Assembly: GCA_947167155.1 (NCBI GenBank)
Contig: CAMVHB010000008.1
Span: 1 to 57,740, forward strand
Reading direction: 5' to 3'
Length of the DNA stretch: 57,740 nucleotides
Source of the DNA: an uncultured Lachnospiraceae bacterium
GTDB taxonomy: Bacteria; Bacillota; Clostridia; Lachnospirales; Lachnospiraceae
Part shown: one piece after another, positions 8,388 to 16,581 of the stretch
Layout of the letters: each line of letters opens with the position of its first letter
Numbering within the stretch: the stretch's first letter is position 1
The notes under the pieces: generated by a model
Databases searched by the model: none
What the model saw: only the letters and a program-made list of their open reading frames with translations
What the model was told of the DNA's origin: nothing
Translations under genes and position numbers: made by a program

Positions 8388-8858
8388 ATGGCAGACAATG
8401 ATTTTCTTGGCATAGGAATGAAATTTCCGCCCGAGATAGATGAGGCGACCGGCAGGTTCAAGACCTCTTCCCTTGTGGATTCCGTCAGGGAGTCTCTTTA
8501 TATCATACTGATGACGCAGCACAACGAGCGGCTTCTTCGCCCGGGCTTTGGCGCCGACCTTGAGGCCCACACCTTCATGGATGTGAACGCCACCCAGCTT
8601 TCGATGCTGCAGAGGGATCTTCTTGAGACCATAGGGATGCAGGAGCCGCGTATCACCGATGTTACGATCAATATGGACCAGGACATCAAAAACGGCGCCC
8701 TTATCATAGATCTTTCCTATGCTATCATAAGTGAAAACGTGAAGGACAATCTGGTATTCCCCTTCTATCTCAATGCCGAGAAGCCCGAGGAGATGCCTGA
8801 GGAATATGAGAGCGGCGAATACGAAACTGAAGGTCAGTTTGTTGACGAGGAAAGCTGA
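8388..8858 (+). CDS. Baseplate wedge protein gp25/gpW family (Afp9-like)
   Basis: A 156-residue protein of the GPW/gp25 family, the sheath-initiating baseplate component. The family pattern is clear: VDSVRESLYIILMTQHNERLLRPGFGADL at about residues 28-56, followed by a helix and a closing beta pair (EPRITDVTINMD, NGALIIDLSYAII). The acidic tail of about 25 residues (many Glu) is longer than in most relatives. An AAGGAG lies 6 bases upstream of the ATG. The stop codon overlaps the start of the next gene by one base. Confidence 0.9.
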   Translation: MADNDFLGIGMKFPPEIDEATGRFKTSSLVDSVRESLYIILMTQHNERLLRPGFGADLEAHTFMDVNATQLSMLQRDLLETIGMQEPRITDVTINMDQDIKNGALIIDLSYAIISENVKDNLVFPFYLNAEKPEEMPEEYESGEYETEGQFVDEES

Positions 8859-11800
8859 TGAGCCTTAAAAACGAAAAAAAGAACATATCGTCCTTCGGGG
8901 TGGACCGCCGTACAAGGGACGACATCCTTGATGAGATAGAAAAGAAAGCGAAAAGCTATACTCCCGAGTGGGCATTTTCAAAGGACGATCCTGATATCGG
9001 AGGAGTTATCGCGCAGATATTTGCCGATCAGTCGGAGAGGACGATCTCTGTCATAAACCGTGTTTGTGACCGCTATCGCCTTGCTTTCGTGAACCTCCTC
9101 GATATCACGAGAAATTCCGTCACGCCCGCGCACAGCATAGTGACGATGAACATGATAGCCGATACCGTGCCGGGAGTGGATCTTGCCGCGGGAACGAGGC
9201 TTCTTGTAGCGGAGGCGCCAATAGGCGAGGACGGTACGACGGACATAGCGCCTGTATTTGAGACAGACAAAAGCTTTCATGTGACGGGAGCTTCGATCAC
9301 AGAGCTTTTCATGACGGATGAAAAAACAGGGGATGTGATCCCGCTGAAGGGAGACTTCAGGGAACAGGAGCTGATACTTGAGGATCCCAATGAAGAGGAT
9401 CTTGAGTTTTTCGAGGAGGTGTTTCTTCCGGCGGAAAACCCTGCGGGAAATGACTTTGAGCCCTTCATCCTTTTCGGGAAGAGAAAGGGCATAGGAAAGA
9501 ACGCGATCGTTTTGTATCATGACAGCGCCTTCGACACGATGGGAGCTGAGATAAGGCTTTATATCGAGGGAAACGATGCCTTCCTTCGGGATCTCTCCGA
9601 CAGAAGCAAATATGCACTTTCCTACAAGGCGGAGGAAGGGATCAGGGAGATCGATTCCGTAAGCCTTTCACAGAATGAAGATTACATATCACTGATCACG
9701 AAGGAGCCCTTTGAACCGGTGAATGTCGATGGGATGGAGTACGGCGCCCTTGTGGTAGAGGCTGTCGATCCCGTTGTCGAAGAGGTTTCCGTTTCGACGA
9801 TAGGGATATCCTCGGAGGGCGAGCCCATCCTTCCTATTGCGGTGACTGACGGAAATTCGGATCTCGATCCCGACAACTTCCTTCCCTTTACCGACACGCT
9901 TTCACTCTATGCTGACTGCAGCATCTCCTGCGACAGATATTTCCGCATGGCCGGTGCGCGAGCTACGGTGGAGTTTTCCGTTACCTTTCTTGAGAATATC
10001 TTTGACCTCACTGTCCAGCAGGCGGAATCGGCATTAAAGATAATAAAGAGAAAGCCCCGCGCCGAGATCACTCCCGCCTACGCCGATGTCTTCATCCAGG
10101 AGATAGCGGTCGAGTACTTCAACGGCATAGGCTACAGGAAGCTTGATATAGATACGGAGCTTTCGACCTCACTCGAAAAGGCTACCGCGGGGAAGCTCCG
10201 GTTTTCCTTTATCATCCCCGATGATTGGGAGCCTGTTGATTCCGCCGGAATAGAGGGCAGGGCCATAAGGTTTCGCATACTGAAGGCCGACAACTGCTAT
10301 ATGAGGCCGGCAGTCCACCATTATCCGAGGTTTTCGGAAATGAGGATATCCTATTCCTATGACGGAAAGAGCGTCGCACCGAAGAAGATAGTCAGGATAT
10401 CCGGCACAAAGCGAAGTGATATCACGCGCGATATGAACAACAACGACAATGTTCCTGTATTCAAGCGCTCGGCTTATTACGGGGACTGCCTTTATATAGG
10501 GCTTTCGAAACGCCCTGAAACAGGGCCTGTGAGCCTCTTTGTGGATCTGGAGGATAGGATGAGCCATCTTCCGGTTCCCATTACCTTTGAATATTCATCA
10601 GCAAAGGGCTTCAAGCAGATCAAGGTAATGGATTATACGGAAAGCCTGAGCCGCGCAGGGATCATTATGTTTGACCCGCCCTCTGATTTTTCTTCGGTAA
10701 AGCTCGAGGAAAAGGAGAGGTACTGGCTTCGGATCTCGAGGGACCTCAAAAAGGATGTGCGAAACGGCAGGAGCGATGTCTTTCTCCCGATCATCAGAAA
10801 TATGAGGATGAACGGGATGACGGTCACGAACCTTGAAGAGAATGCCGAGGATGATTTCTACATCGACGAGGTGAAGCCGGACATGACCTTTACGGTGAAC
10901 TATGACGGGCTTGTGAGGATAGACCTTTGGGTCAATGAATTCAGGCATATCACAAAGGAGGACATGGAAAAGCTCCAGGAGGAGGACGAGACAAAGGTCC
11001 GTATCGAGAGGGACGCCCTCGGAAACATCACGGCCTTCTATGTCCTCTGGAACGAGTGCGAGGACTTTGATACCGCGGAGGGCAGAAGGGTCTACCGCCT
11101 TGACAGGGTAAATAAGCTTCTGATATTCGGAAACGGTCTTTCCTGCGATATTCCAAGAGTTGTTGACGATATAGCTTTTCGCGTAAAGACCTATACCTCC
11201 ATGGGTGACATCGGAAATGTTGCGGCCCATACCATCACCGAGACGGACGGACCCGCCATGTATCTTGATGAGATAGACAATCCGGTCCGCGCCTTCGGAG
11301 GCGAGAAGATAGAATCCATGGACAGGGCGCTCCTTCGCGGCTCCGGTCTTATCAGCTCAAGAAGGAAGCTGATCTCCAAGGAGGATTATCTCGGCTTCAT
11401 TCGCGCCTTTTCGGAGAACATAGACAAATGCGCCTGTGTCACCGGAAAATGCATAGACGGGAACGGCACGGATGATGATATATCCTTTGTCTTTCTGATG
11501 AAGGATTTTTCCGAGGGCTCGCTTTCCTTCCACATGGTCTCGGAGCGTATCAGAAGGGCGATGGAAAAGCGCTGCGAGCTTACGATCGACCCCATAAACA
11601 TCCACTTCGTGGAGCCGATCTATGTGGACATCTCGGTGAATGTCTGGATGAAGGTGGGCTCGCTTGAAGACAGCTTCTCCCTGATGAACAGGGTGAGAGA
11701 GGGGCTTGATGAGTATCTGAACCCCGTTTCGGTTTCAGGCGCTGCCGGCTCTGAGATGAGAGGCTGGAATATCGGAGTGCTTCCGCAGAAGTCGCAGATC

Positions 11801-11974
11801 ATGATGAAGCTTGTTGCATTAAAGGATAATGCAAAGATATCAAAGATGACAGTGACAGCTTCATACAAGGACAGCACCGGCTTCCATGAGACCGACCTTA
11901 CAGAGCTTGAGTCCTCGCCCTATTTCGTTGCAAAGCCCGGCGAGCACAAGATTTATGTAGATTACGAAATGTAG
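8858..11974 (+). CDS. Baseplate J/gp47-type wedge protein (Afp11-like), large
   Basis: A 1038-residue putative baseplate assembly protein. The N-terminus has WAFSKDDPDIGGVIAQIFADQSERTISVINRV, matching the '-P.W..-.pdDpG.aLi.lfA...-ri...lN-' pattern of CIS wedge proteins. The baseplate-J core is toward the C-terminus: AFGGEKIESMDRALLRGSGLISSRRKLISKEDYLGFIRAF (about residues 810-850), with later IHFVEPIYVDISVNVWMK and NIGVLPQKSQI. The middle 500 residues are beta-rich insertions. It would form the baseplate wedge together with the next large gene. Its start overlaps gp25 by one base. Confidence 0.87.
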   Translation: MSLKNEKKNISSFGVDRRTRDDILDEIEKKAKSYTPEWAFSKDDPDIGGVIAQIFADQSERTISVINRVCDRYRLAFVNLLDITRNSVTPAHSIVTMNMIADTVPGVDLAAGTRLLVAEAPIGEDGTTDIAPVFETDKSFHVTGASITELFMTDEKTGDVIPLKGDFREQELILEDPNEEDLEFFEEVFLPAENPAGNDFEPFILFGKRKGIGKNAIVLYHDSAFDTMGAEIRLYIEGNDAFLRDLSDRSKYALSYKAEEGIREIDSVSLSQNEDYISLITKEPFEPVNVDGMEYGALVVEAVDPVVEEVSVSTIGISSEGEPILPIAVTDGNSDLDPDNFLPFTDTLSLYADCSISCDRYFRMAGARATVEFSVTFLENIFDLTVQQAESALKIIKRKPRAEITPAYADVFIQEIAVEYFNGIGYRKLDIDTELSTSLEKATAGKLRFSFIIPDDWEPVDSAGIEGRAIRFRILKADNCYMRPAVHHYPRFSEMRISYSYDGKSVAPKKIVRISGTKRSDITRDMNNNDNVPVFKRSAYYGDCLYIGLSKRPETGPVSLFVDLEDRMSHLPVPITFEYSSAKGFKQIKVMDYTESLSRAGIIMFDPPSDFSSVKLEEKERYWLRISRDLKKDVRNGRSDVFLPIIRNMRMNGMTVTNLEENAEDDFYIDEVKPDMTFTVNYDGLVRIDLWVNEFRHITKEDMEKLQEEDETKVRIERDALGNITAFYVLWNECEDFDTAEGRRVYRLDRVNKLLIFGNGLSCDIPRVVDDIAFRVKTYTSMGDIGNVAAHTITETDGPAMYLDEIDNPVRAFGGEKIESMDRALLRGSGLISSRRKLISKEDYLGFIRAFSENIDKCACVTGKCIDGNGTDDDISFVFLMKDFSEGSLSFHMVSERIRRAMEKRCELTIDPINIHFVEPIYVDISVNVWMKVGSLEDSFSLMNRVREGLDEYLNPVSVSGAAGSEMRGWNIGVLPQKSQIMMKLVALKDNAKISKMTVTASYKDSTGFHETDLTELESSPYFVAKPGEHKIYVDYEM

Positions 11975-12083
11975 CCCTAGGTTTGCACAAGCCTATAGCG
12001 CAGGGCAAACCGTAGGGACCGTTTCGTTCTGTGAGATTAGCGAGAACGAGCCGAAGGCGAAGTTCGAGCTTAACGAACAGAAC
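11975..12083. repeat. Pair of intergenic inverted repeats inside the CIS operon
   Basis: The 133-bp gap between the two wedge genes holds two nested-loop hairpins. The first pairs 11975-11986 (CCCTAGGTTTGC) with 12005-12017 (GCAAACCGTAGGG). The second pairs 12026-12032 (GTTCTGT) with 12077-12083 (ACAGAAC), with further partial pairing inside. Neither is followed by a T run, so transcription probably continues. They may moderate expression or be dispersed palindromic repeats like those in other gaps of this window. Confidence 0.6.
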
Positions 12084-12107
12084 TACCTTAGATAAAGGAG
12101 TCATACC

Positions 12108-14204
12108 TTGCTTGAGATCAGATCCGAAGAAGTAAAGAATATCAACGACCGTCTCTCTGACGCGATGATGAAGATCCCGCTCTATACGAATGAGTGGACG
12201 AACTTCAATCCTTCAGACCCCGGCATCACCACGCTTGAGTCCCTCCTCTATTATTCCGAGGGCCAGGAGATGAGCGCCGGCGCAGAAAATGAGGAGACGA
12301 GGCTTGCCCTGATGAGGCTCACCGGCTTTCTTCCAAAGCCCGGGAAATGCTCGCGAGTCCTTCTTTCGACTGCTCTTCAGAAAAAGAAGCATGTCCTTCC
12401 CAAGGCCTCAAAATTCTCGCTCGGAGACATGTGCTTTGAAACAAAGCAGGAGATAGCCTTTGGTGAGCATCACCTGATCGGAGTCTATGGTGATTGCGGC
12501 GATAAGGAAAACAGTGTTTCCGATTACGGTTATCTCATAGATGACGGTGTCCCCGTTCCGATCAATATCTTTTCAAGTACTCCGAAGGCCGGGATGAAGC
12601 TCTATCTCGTATGCGATTCCCTTCCCGAGGCAAAGAAGGACTTCCTCTTTTACTTTACCCTCGAGGAAAAATACGGTCGTGTGCCCTTCTCGGAAAAAAA
12701 TACCAATGCCTTTTCCGACATCCTCTGGGAAGTATATACAAAAGAGGGCTTTAAGGAGATAGCTGCAAGAGACTATACGGCAGGTCTTGTTACAAGCGGA
12801 GAGATACGATTCCGCATGCCCGAAGATATTGAGTGTGCTGAGTTTAATGAACTCCCCGTGAAGGGCTTTGTCATAAGGGCGACCTTAAGGAGGGCGGATT
12901 TCGACATGCCCCCGAGGATGCAGAAGGTGGACGGCTTTCTGATAGAGGCCTGGCAGAAGGATACGAGGGCCAGGGCGCTTACATTCCAGAATGCCGTAAA
13001 GATAAATTTCTTTAATGACCTTTCAAAGGAACCCTATCTTCTGATCTTCGGGAAGGAGGAAAAGGGAAGTTCCTACCGGCGCTATCTGATAAGCTACGGG
13101 GAAGACGGCCCCGGGAGATATGTCAATGCTTCCGATGACAACGGGACTATCACGGTAGAGTTTGACCAGGAGCGTTACGGAATGGCGCCCGGCTTTTTCA
13201 AGGATGCAGTGAAGGTCGTGGTATATTCCGAAGAGATAATGAACAACTACAGGGTCGGAAGGGTGCTTGGCTGTGATCATCAGGTACTCGATCTCCCCCT
13301 TCAGAACATAGTCGCGGATTCCTTCTGTCTTCTTGCAAAGCGTCCCGACGGAGAGGGAGACTTCATCTTTGATTTTGTCCGGGCGGGAAAGAGGGTTCCG
13401 GGAGGCCTTTCCTACAGGCTCCTTGAGCGATCCGGAAAGATAGTCATAGAGGATGCGGGAGACTTCATCGGTGCCGATCTTTTTATAGCCCAGATAGCCG
13501 TGACAAGGGGCCCCGAAGGGAATATCAGGGCAAGGAGCAAACTGAGGCTCCGCGGGATCAAAGAGCCCTTCACGGCCTGCGCTCCCGGAAACGGGGGAGT
13601 TTTCGCGGAGACCGCGAAGGATGTGAGGAAGCGTTTCGTTGAGGATCTTCAGACCTCATCGGTCTGTGTTACGGAAAGGGATTACGAGAATATAGTCATG
13701 TCGACTCCGGGGCTTTGCATCGCAAAGGCGAGGGCCTTCAAGGAACAGGAGTCAAATACGGTGCGCATCGCTGTCCTTCAGGGAGGGCCGTCATTAAAAC
13801 CGGCACTTACTCCTCTTTACAAGCAGCTGATCAAAAGGCGGATCAACGAAAGAAGGATGCTCTCCACAAGGGTAGTGCTTACGGGTCCCGCCTATCTTAC
13901 CGTTGATGTCCAGCTTCAGGTGCGCTGCAAGATATATGTGGACGAGAATGACATAGGCATCAGGGAAGTGGTCGAGCGGATCATAGATTACCGCACGGGC
14001 AACAGGACCTTCGGCGAGCCGCTTGAATACGAGACAATCATCAGGGCTGTTGAGGCGCTTCCGTCTGTGGATTATGTGAAGGATATTTCGGTGAAGCCGG
14101 TGATCCCGGGATTGTCGACGGCGCGTGAGGCAACGCTGATCCTGAAGTCAAATGTGCTCCTGCTTCCCGGCGAGATCTCTATTGAAAGGATTACGAGGGA
14201 ATAA
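12108..14204 (+). CDS. Second baseplate J-type wedge protein (Afp12-like)
   Basis: A 698-residue protein using a TTG start: AAGGAG at 12095-12100 sits 7 bases upstream, and no nearer ATG fits. The N-terminus has NEWTNFNPSDPGITTLESLLYYSEGQEM, the wedge-protein signature shared with the preceding gene. The C-terminal half carries the baseplate-J part: KDVRKRFVEDLQTSSVCVTERDYENIVMSTPGL (about residues 503-535), then KPALTPLYKQLIKRRINERRML and YLTVDVQLQV. In contractile systems two such proteins form a heterotrimeric wedge with the tail protein I encoded next. Confidence 0.87.
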   Translation: MLEIRSEEVKNINDRLSDAMMKIPLYTNEWTNFNPSDPGITTLESLLYYSEGQEMSAGAENEETRLALMRLTGFLPKPGKCSRVLLSTALQKKKHVLPKASKFSLGDMCFETKQEIAFGEHHLIGVYGDCGDKENSVSDYGYLIDDGVPVPINIFSSTPKAGMKLYLVCDSLPEAKKDFLFYFTLEEKYGRVPFSEKNTNAFSDILWEVYTKEGFKEIAARDYTAGLVTSGEIRFRMPEDIECAEFNELPVKGFVIRATLRRADFDMPPRMQKVDGFLIEAWQKDTRARALTFQNAVKINFFNDLSKEPYLLIFGKEEKGSSYRRYLISYGEDGPGRYVNASDDNGTITVEFDQERYGMAPGFFKDAVKVVVYSEEIMNNYRVGRVLGCDHQVLDLPLQNIVADSFCLLAKRPDGEGDFIFDFVRAGKRVPGGLSYRLLERSGKIVIEDAGDFIGADLFIAQIAVTRGPEGNIRARSKLRLRGIKEPFTACAPGNGGVFAETAKDVRKRFVEDLQTSSVCVTERDYENIVMSTPGLCIAKARAFKEQESNTVRIAVLQGGPSLKPALTPLYKQLIKRRINERRMLSTRVVLTGPAYLTVDVQLQVRCKIYVDENDIGIREVVERIIDYRTGNRTFGEPLEYETIIRAVEALPSVDYVKDISVKPVIPGLSTAREATLILKSNVLLLPGEISIERITRE

Positions 14205-14209
14205 GAAAT

Positions 14210-15238
14210 ATGCCTGAAAATATTTATTCTGTTACAAAAAACAGGCTGATGAAAAGCAATCTGGAAGGCTTTCAGATAGATGCCGACGGATCACTTGTAA
14301 GCGTTCCCGATTCGCTTTTCAGAAGAGCCATTATCTTTCCTTTTGAAGGGACGGAGGACGGGGCTTTGTGGGGACGCTTCTCCTTTGAGATGGAGCTTCC
14401 GGAGGACACTCTTCTTTCGATCTATTGTCTCGCAACAGATATCGACGATATTGAAAGCATTGATGAGATGAAGGCACTTGGAGCTGTGCGTCATATGAAC
14501 TGCGATGATGTGCTGCTTTATGACCTGAAGGGAAAGTTTCTCTATATCGCCTTCGAGGTGGAAGGACCGGGGATGGTGCGGCTATCCTCAATGAAGGCTG
14601 ACTCAAGGGGGGATATCTTTATGGATTCCCTGCCTGAGATATACAATGAAAGAGGTTCCTTCTTCCATCGCTTCCTTTCGATCTTTTCCAGCTGCTATAC
14701 CGATCTTCAGGAAGAGATAGATCTGCTGCCGACTCTTCTCAACCCCGATACCTGCCCTGCCTCACTCCTTCCTGTTTACGCTTCGTGGATGGGGATAGAG
14801 ATCAGTCCTGACCTTATGGACGTTTTGACTGAAAGAAAGCTGGTGCGTGAGCTTTTTGATCTTACCAGGATGAAGGGGACTCCCGAGGTGATAAGGCGGC
14901 TCTGCAGGATAATATTAAACGAGGATGTCCGCATCATAGAATACAATATCATCGCTGCAAAGCAGAGAAACTCAGTCGAAGCGGGCGTTGAGTACGGACC
15001 GTATGATGTGGAGGTGCAGATCAAAAAGCACCTTGACGAGACGACGCATTACCAGCTCATGTATCTCATCAACCAGTTCAAGCCCGTAAGAGTGAATGTA
15101 AGGCTTCGGGAACTTGATGAATCCGCGAAGATGGATTCCTCCTCCTATCTTGACAGGAACGCTGTACTGCCTGAAGACAAGAGTATGGTTCTTGACGAGG
15201 GCGTTCGTTTCGGCGGCAATATAAAATTAGACGAGTGA
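14210..15238 (+). CDS. Phage tail protein I-like wedge component (gp7/Afp-type)
   Basis: A 342-residue protein. The second half is the tail protein I domain: LPEIYNERGSFFHRFLSIFSS (about residues 142-162), then LLPTLLNPDTCPASLLPVYASWMGI, and RKLVRELFDLTRMKGTPEVIRRL (about 213-235), the usual core of this family. The N-terminal 130 residues are beta-rich and not recognised (FPFEGTEDGALWGRFSFEM). Five bases separate it from the wedge gene. It closes the structural half of the cluster; the next 100 bases contain a possible promoter. Confidence 0.85.
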   Translation: MPENIYSVTKNRLMKSNLEGFQIDADGSLVSVPDSLFRRAIIFPFEGTEDGALWGRFSFEMELPEDTLLSIYCLATDIDDIESIDEMKALGAVRHMNCDDVLLYDLKGKFLYIAFEVEGPGMVRLSSMKADSRGDIFMDSLPEIYNERGSFFHRFLSIFSSCYTDLQEEIDLLPTLLNPDTCPASLLPVYASWMGIEISPDLMDVLTERKLVRELFDLTRMKGTPEVIRRLCRIILNEDVRIIEYNIIAAKQRNSVEAGVEYGPYDVEVQIKKHLDETTHYQLMYLINQFKPVRVNVRLRELDESAKMDSSSYLDRNAVLPEDKSMVLDEGVRFGGNIKLDE

Positions 15239-15264
15239 TAGTGGTTTTCAGGCAGGTTTTATTA

Positions 15265-15270
15265 TATAAT
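15265..15270 (+). promoter_or_regulatory. Possible promoter -10 (TATAAT) for the second half of the CIS cluster
   Basis: A perfect TATAAT lies in the 106-bp gap after the tail protein I gene, 75 bases before the STAS gene. No good -35 is found 17 bases upstream (TGGTTT there). If active it would let the STAS/FtsE/AAA+ genes be expressed separately from the structural genes. Confidence 0.35.
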
Positions 15271-15344
15271 CAGAATGTTGTTTTGAGTACAATCTACGAA
15301 AAACGGCAGGTGCTTGTTTTCAATGGTTTGAAAGTGAGAAGAAG

Positions 15345-15644
15345 ATGACAGTAGAAGAAAAAAAAGAAGACAACGGAATAATACTTTATGTGACAGGCAG
15401 AGTTGATACAACTACGGCACCCGACCTTCAGGAGGCCATATTTGCGGCATTCCAGAAGGAAAACAACCTCGTTGTGGATTTCAAAGAGGTTGAGTATGTC
15501 TCATCTGCGGGACTGCGTGCATTGCTTCTTGGGCAGAAGACCGCAAATTCAAAGGGCGGCTCCATGGTAGTGAAGAATGCGAACGATTCCGTGAAGGAGA
15601 TATTCTCTCTTACGGGCTTTTCCAACATTCTTACGATAGAATGA
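15345..15644 (+). CDS. STAS-domain anti-sigma factor antagonist (SpoIIAA/RsbV-like)
   Basis: A 99-residue single STAS domain. The N-terminal strand ILYVTGRVDTTTAPDLQEAI and the central VVDFKEVEYVSSAGLRALL are diagnostic; the serine before AGLR is the usual phosphorylation site for an RsbW/SpoIIAB-type kinase. Such proteins release sigma factors, or other targets, from anti-sigma kinases when unphosphorylated. Here it sits inside the CIS cluster, 10 bases before the FtsE-like gene. An RsbW-like protein is encoded at 24750, making the two plausible partners. A structural rather than regulatory role cannot be excluded. Confidence 0.9.
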   Translation: MTVEEKKEDNGIILYVTGRVDTTTAPDLQEAIFAAFQKENNLVVDFKEVEYVSSAGLRALLLGQKTANSKGGSMVVKNANDSVKEIFSLTGFSNILTIE

Positions 15645-15654
15645 CGGGTTCTTC

Positions 15655-16293
15655 ATGATCGAACTCTCCCATGTCGTAAAGGGATACGATGACGGACCAA
15701 AAAAGCCCGTTATAGACGACTTCTCTTTATTCATAGACAGGGGGGAGTTTGTTCTTCTTACCGGAAAAAGCGGCATAGGAAAGACTACCCTTATCAAGCT
15801 TATATCAAGAGAGCTTTCGCCCGATTCCGGGAGGATACTTTTTGAGGGAAGGGATATAGCCAAGCTTTCCACGGATGAGCTTCCCGATTACAGGAAAAAG
15901 GTCGGCATAGTTTTTCAGGATTTCAGGCTGCTTTCGGACAGGAATGTCTGGCAGAATCTTGAACTTGTCCGGCACATAAACGGCCTCTCCAAAAAGGACT
16001 TTGAGAAGAAGGCGTCTTCAATACTCCGTCTCACAGGGATGGAGCTTTTTCATAAGAGGATGCCTGATACTCTTTCAGGCGGCGAAAAGCAGAAGGTATG
16101 CATTTCAAGGGCTCTTCTCAACAATCCAAAGGTACTCTTGTGCGATGAGCCTACCGGAAATATCGATCCTGTTTTTTCAAGAGAGATAATGAAGCTCTTT
16201 TCGCTTATCAGCATGCAGGGAACCGCCGTGGTGGTCGCAACCCACGACCTCGAATCGGTGGAGGGCCTCAAATACAGGGAAGTAGCGCTTTAA
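15655..16293 (+). CDS. FtsE-like ABC transporter ATP-binding protein
   Basis: A 212-residue ABC ATPase with all motifs: Walker A GKSGIGKTT (about residues 38-46), Q-loop VGIVFQDFRLLSDRNVWQNL, signature LSGGEKQKV, Walker B VLLCDEPTGNID and the switch His in ATHDLES. The Q-loop wording is especially like FtsE, the cytoplasmic ATPase that with FtsX controls septal cell-wall hydrolases. No FtsX or other permease is encoded nearby. The gene lies between a STAS gene and CIS AAA+ genes, which is not a usual CIS composition. The C-terminus is slightly shorter than typical FtsE. It could use the chromosomal FtsX or a CIS protein as partner; that is speculation. No clear ribosome binding site precedes the ATG. 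Confidence 0.87.
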   Translation: MIELSHVVKGYDDGPKKPVIDDFSLFIDRGEFVLLTGKSGIGKTTLIKLISRELSPDSGRILFEGRDIAKLSTDELPDYRKKVGIVFQDFRLLSDRNVWQNLELVRHINGLSKKDFEKKASSILRLTGMELFHKRMPDTLSGGEKQKVCISRALLNNPKVLLCDEPTGNIDPVFSREIMKLFSLISMQGTAVVVATHDLESVEGLKYREVAL

Positions 16294-16308
16294 GGAGCCA
16301 GAGCACAG

Positions 16309-16581
16309 ATGAGAAACGATGATGTCCTTGACAATGACCTTTTCAAGAAGAACCGGCAGGAGAATATCAAACGGGACGTGCGGGAACATGGCCCTGACAT
16401 GAATGCCGTTGACTATGAAGAAGAGACTTATGCCTACAAAAAGTGGGAGAGGCCTGTTTCCATTACGGAAAGAAAGGACACCTATTTCAGCGTCTTTGAC
16501 GAGAAGGCCATAAACAGAACAAGAAGCGTCTTTGATAGCCTTGCGCTTTTTCATACAGGAGTAGATGATGGACAGGTATGA
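16309..16581 (+). CDS. Small hypothetical protein of the CIS cluster
   Basis: A 90-residue hydrophilic protein with no recognised domain, signal or membrane segment. It begins MRNDDVLDNDLFKKNRQEN, with a polar middle containing Tyr and Trp (YAYKKWERPVS). An AAGGAG lies about 13 bases upstream. Its last codons overlap the start of the AAA+ gene, implying coupled translation. It might be an adaptor for one of the neighbouring ATPases, but nothing in the sequence shows this. Confidence 0.6.
   Translation: MRNDDVLDNDLFKKNRQENIKRDVREHGPDMNAVDYEEETYAYKKWERPVSITERKDTYFSVFDEKAINRTRSVFDSLALFHTGVDDGQV

Noticed and set aside
15655-16293. Antibiotic or bacteriocin ABC exporter ATPase
   Set aside because: Motif wording is FtsE-like and no permease gene is adjacent.
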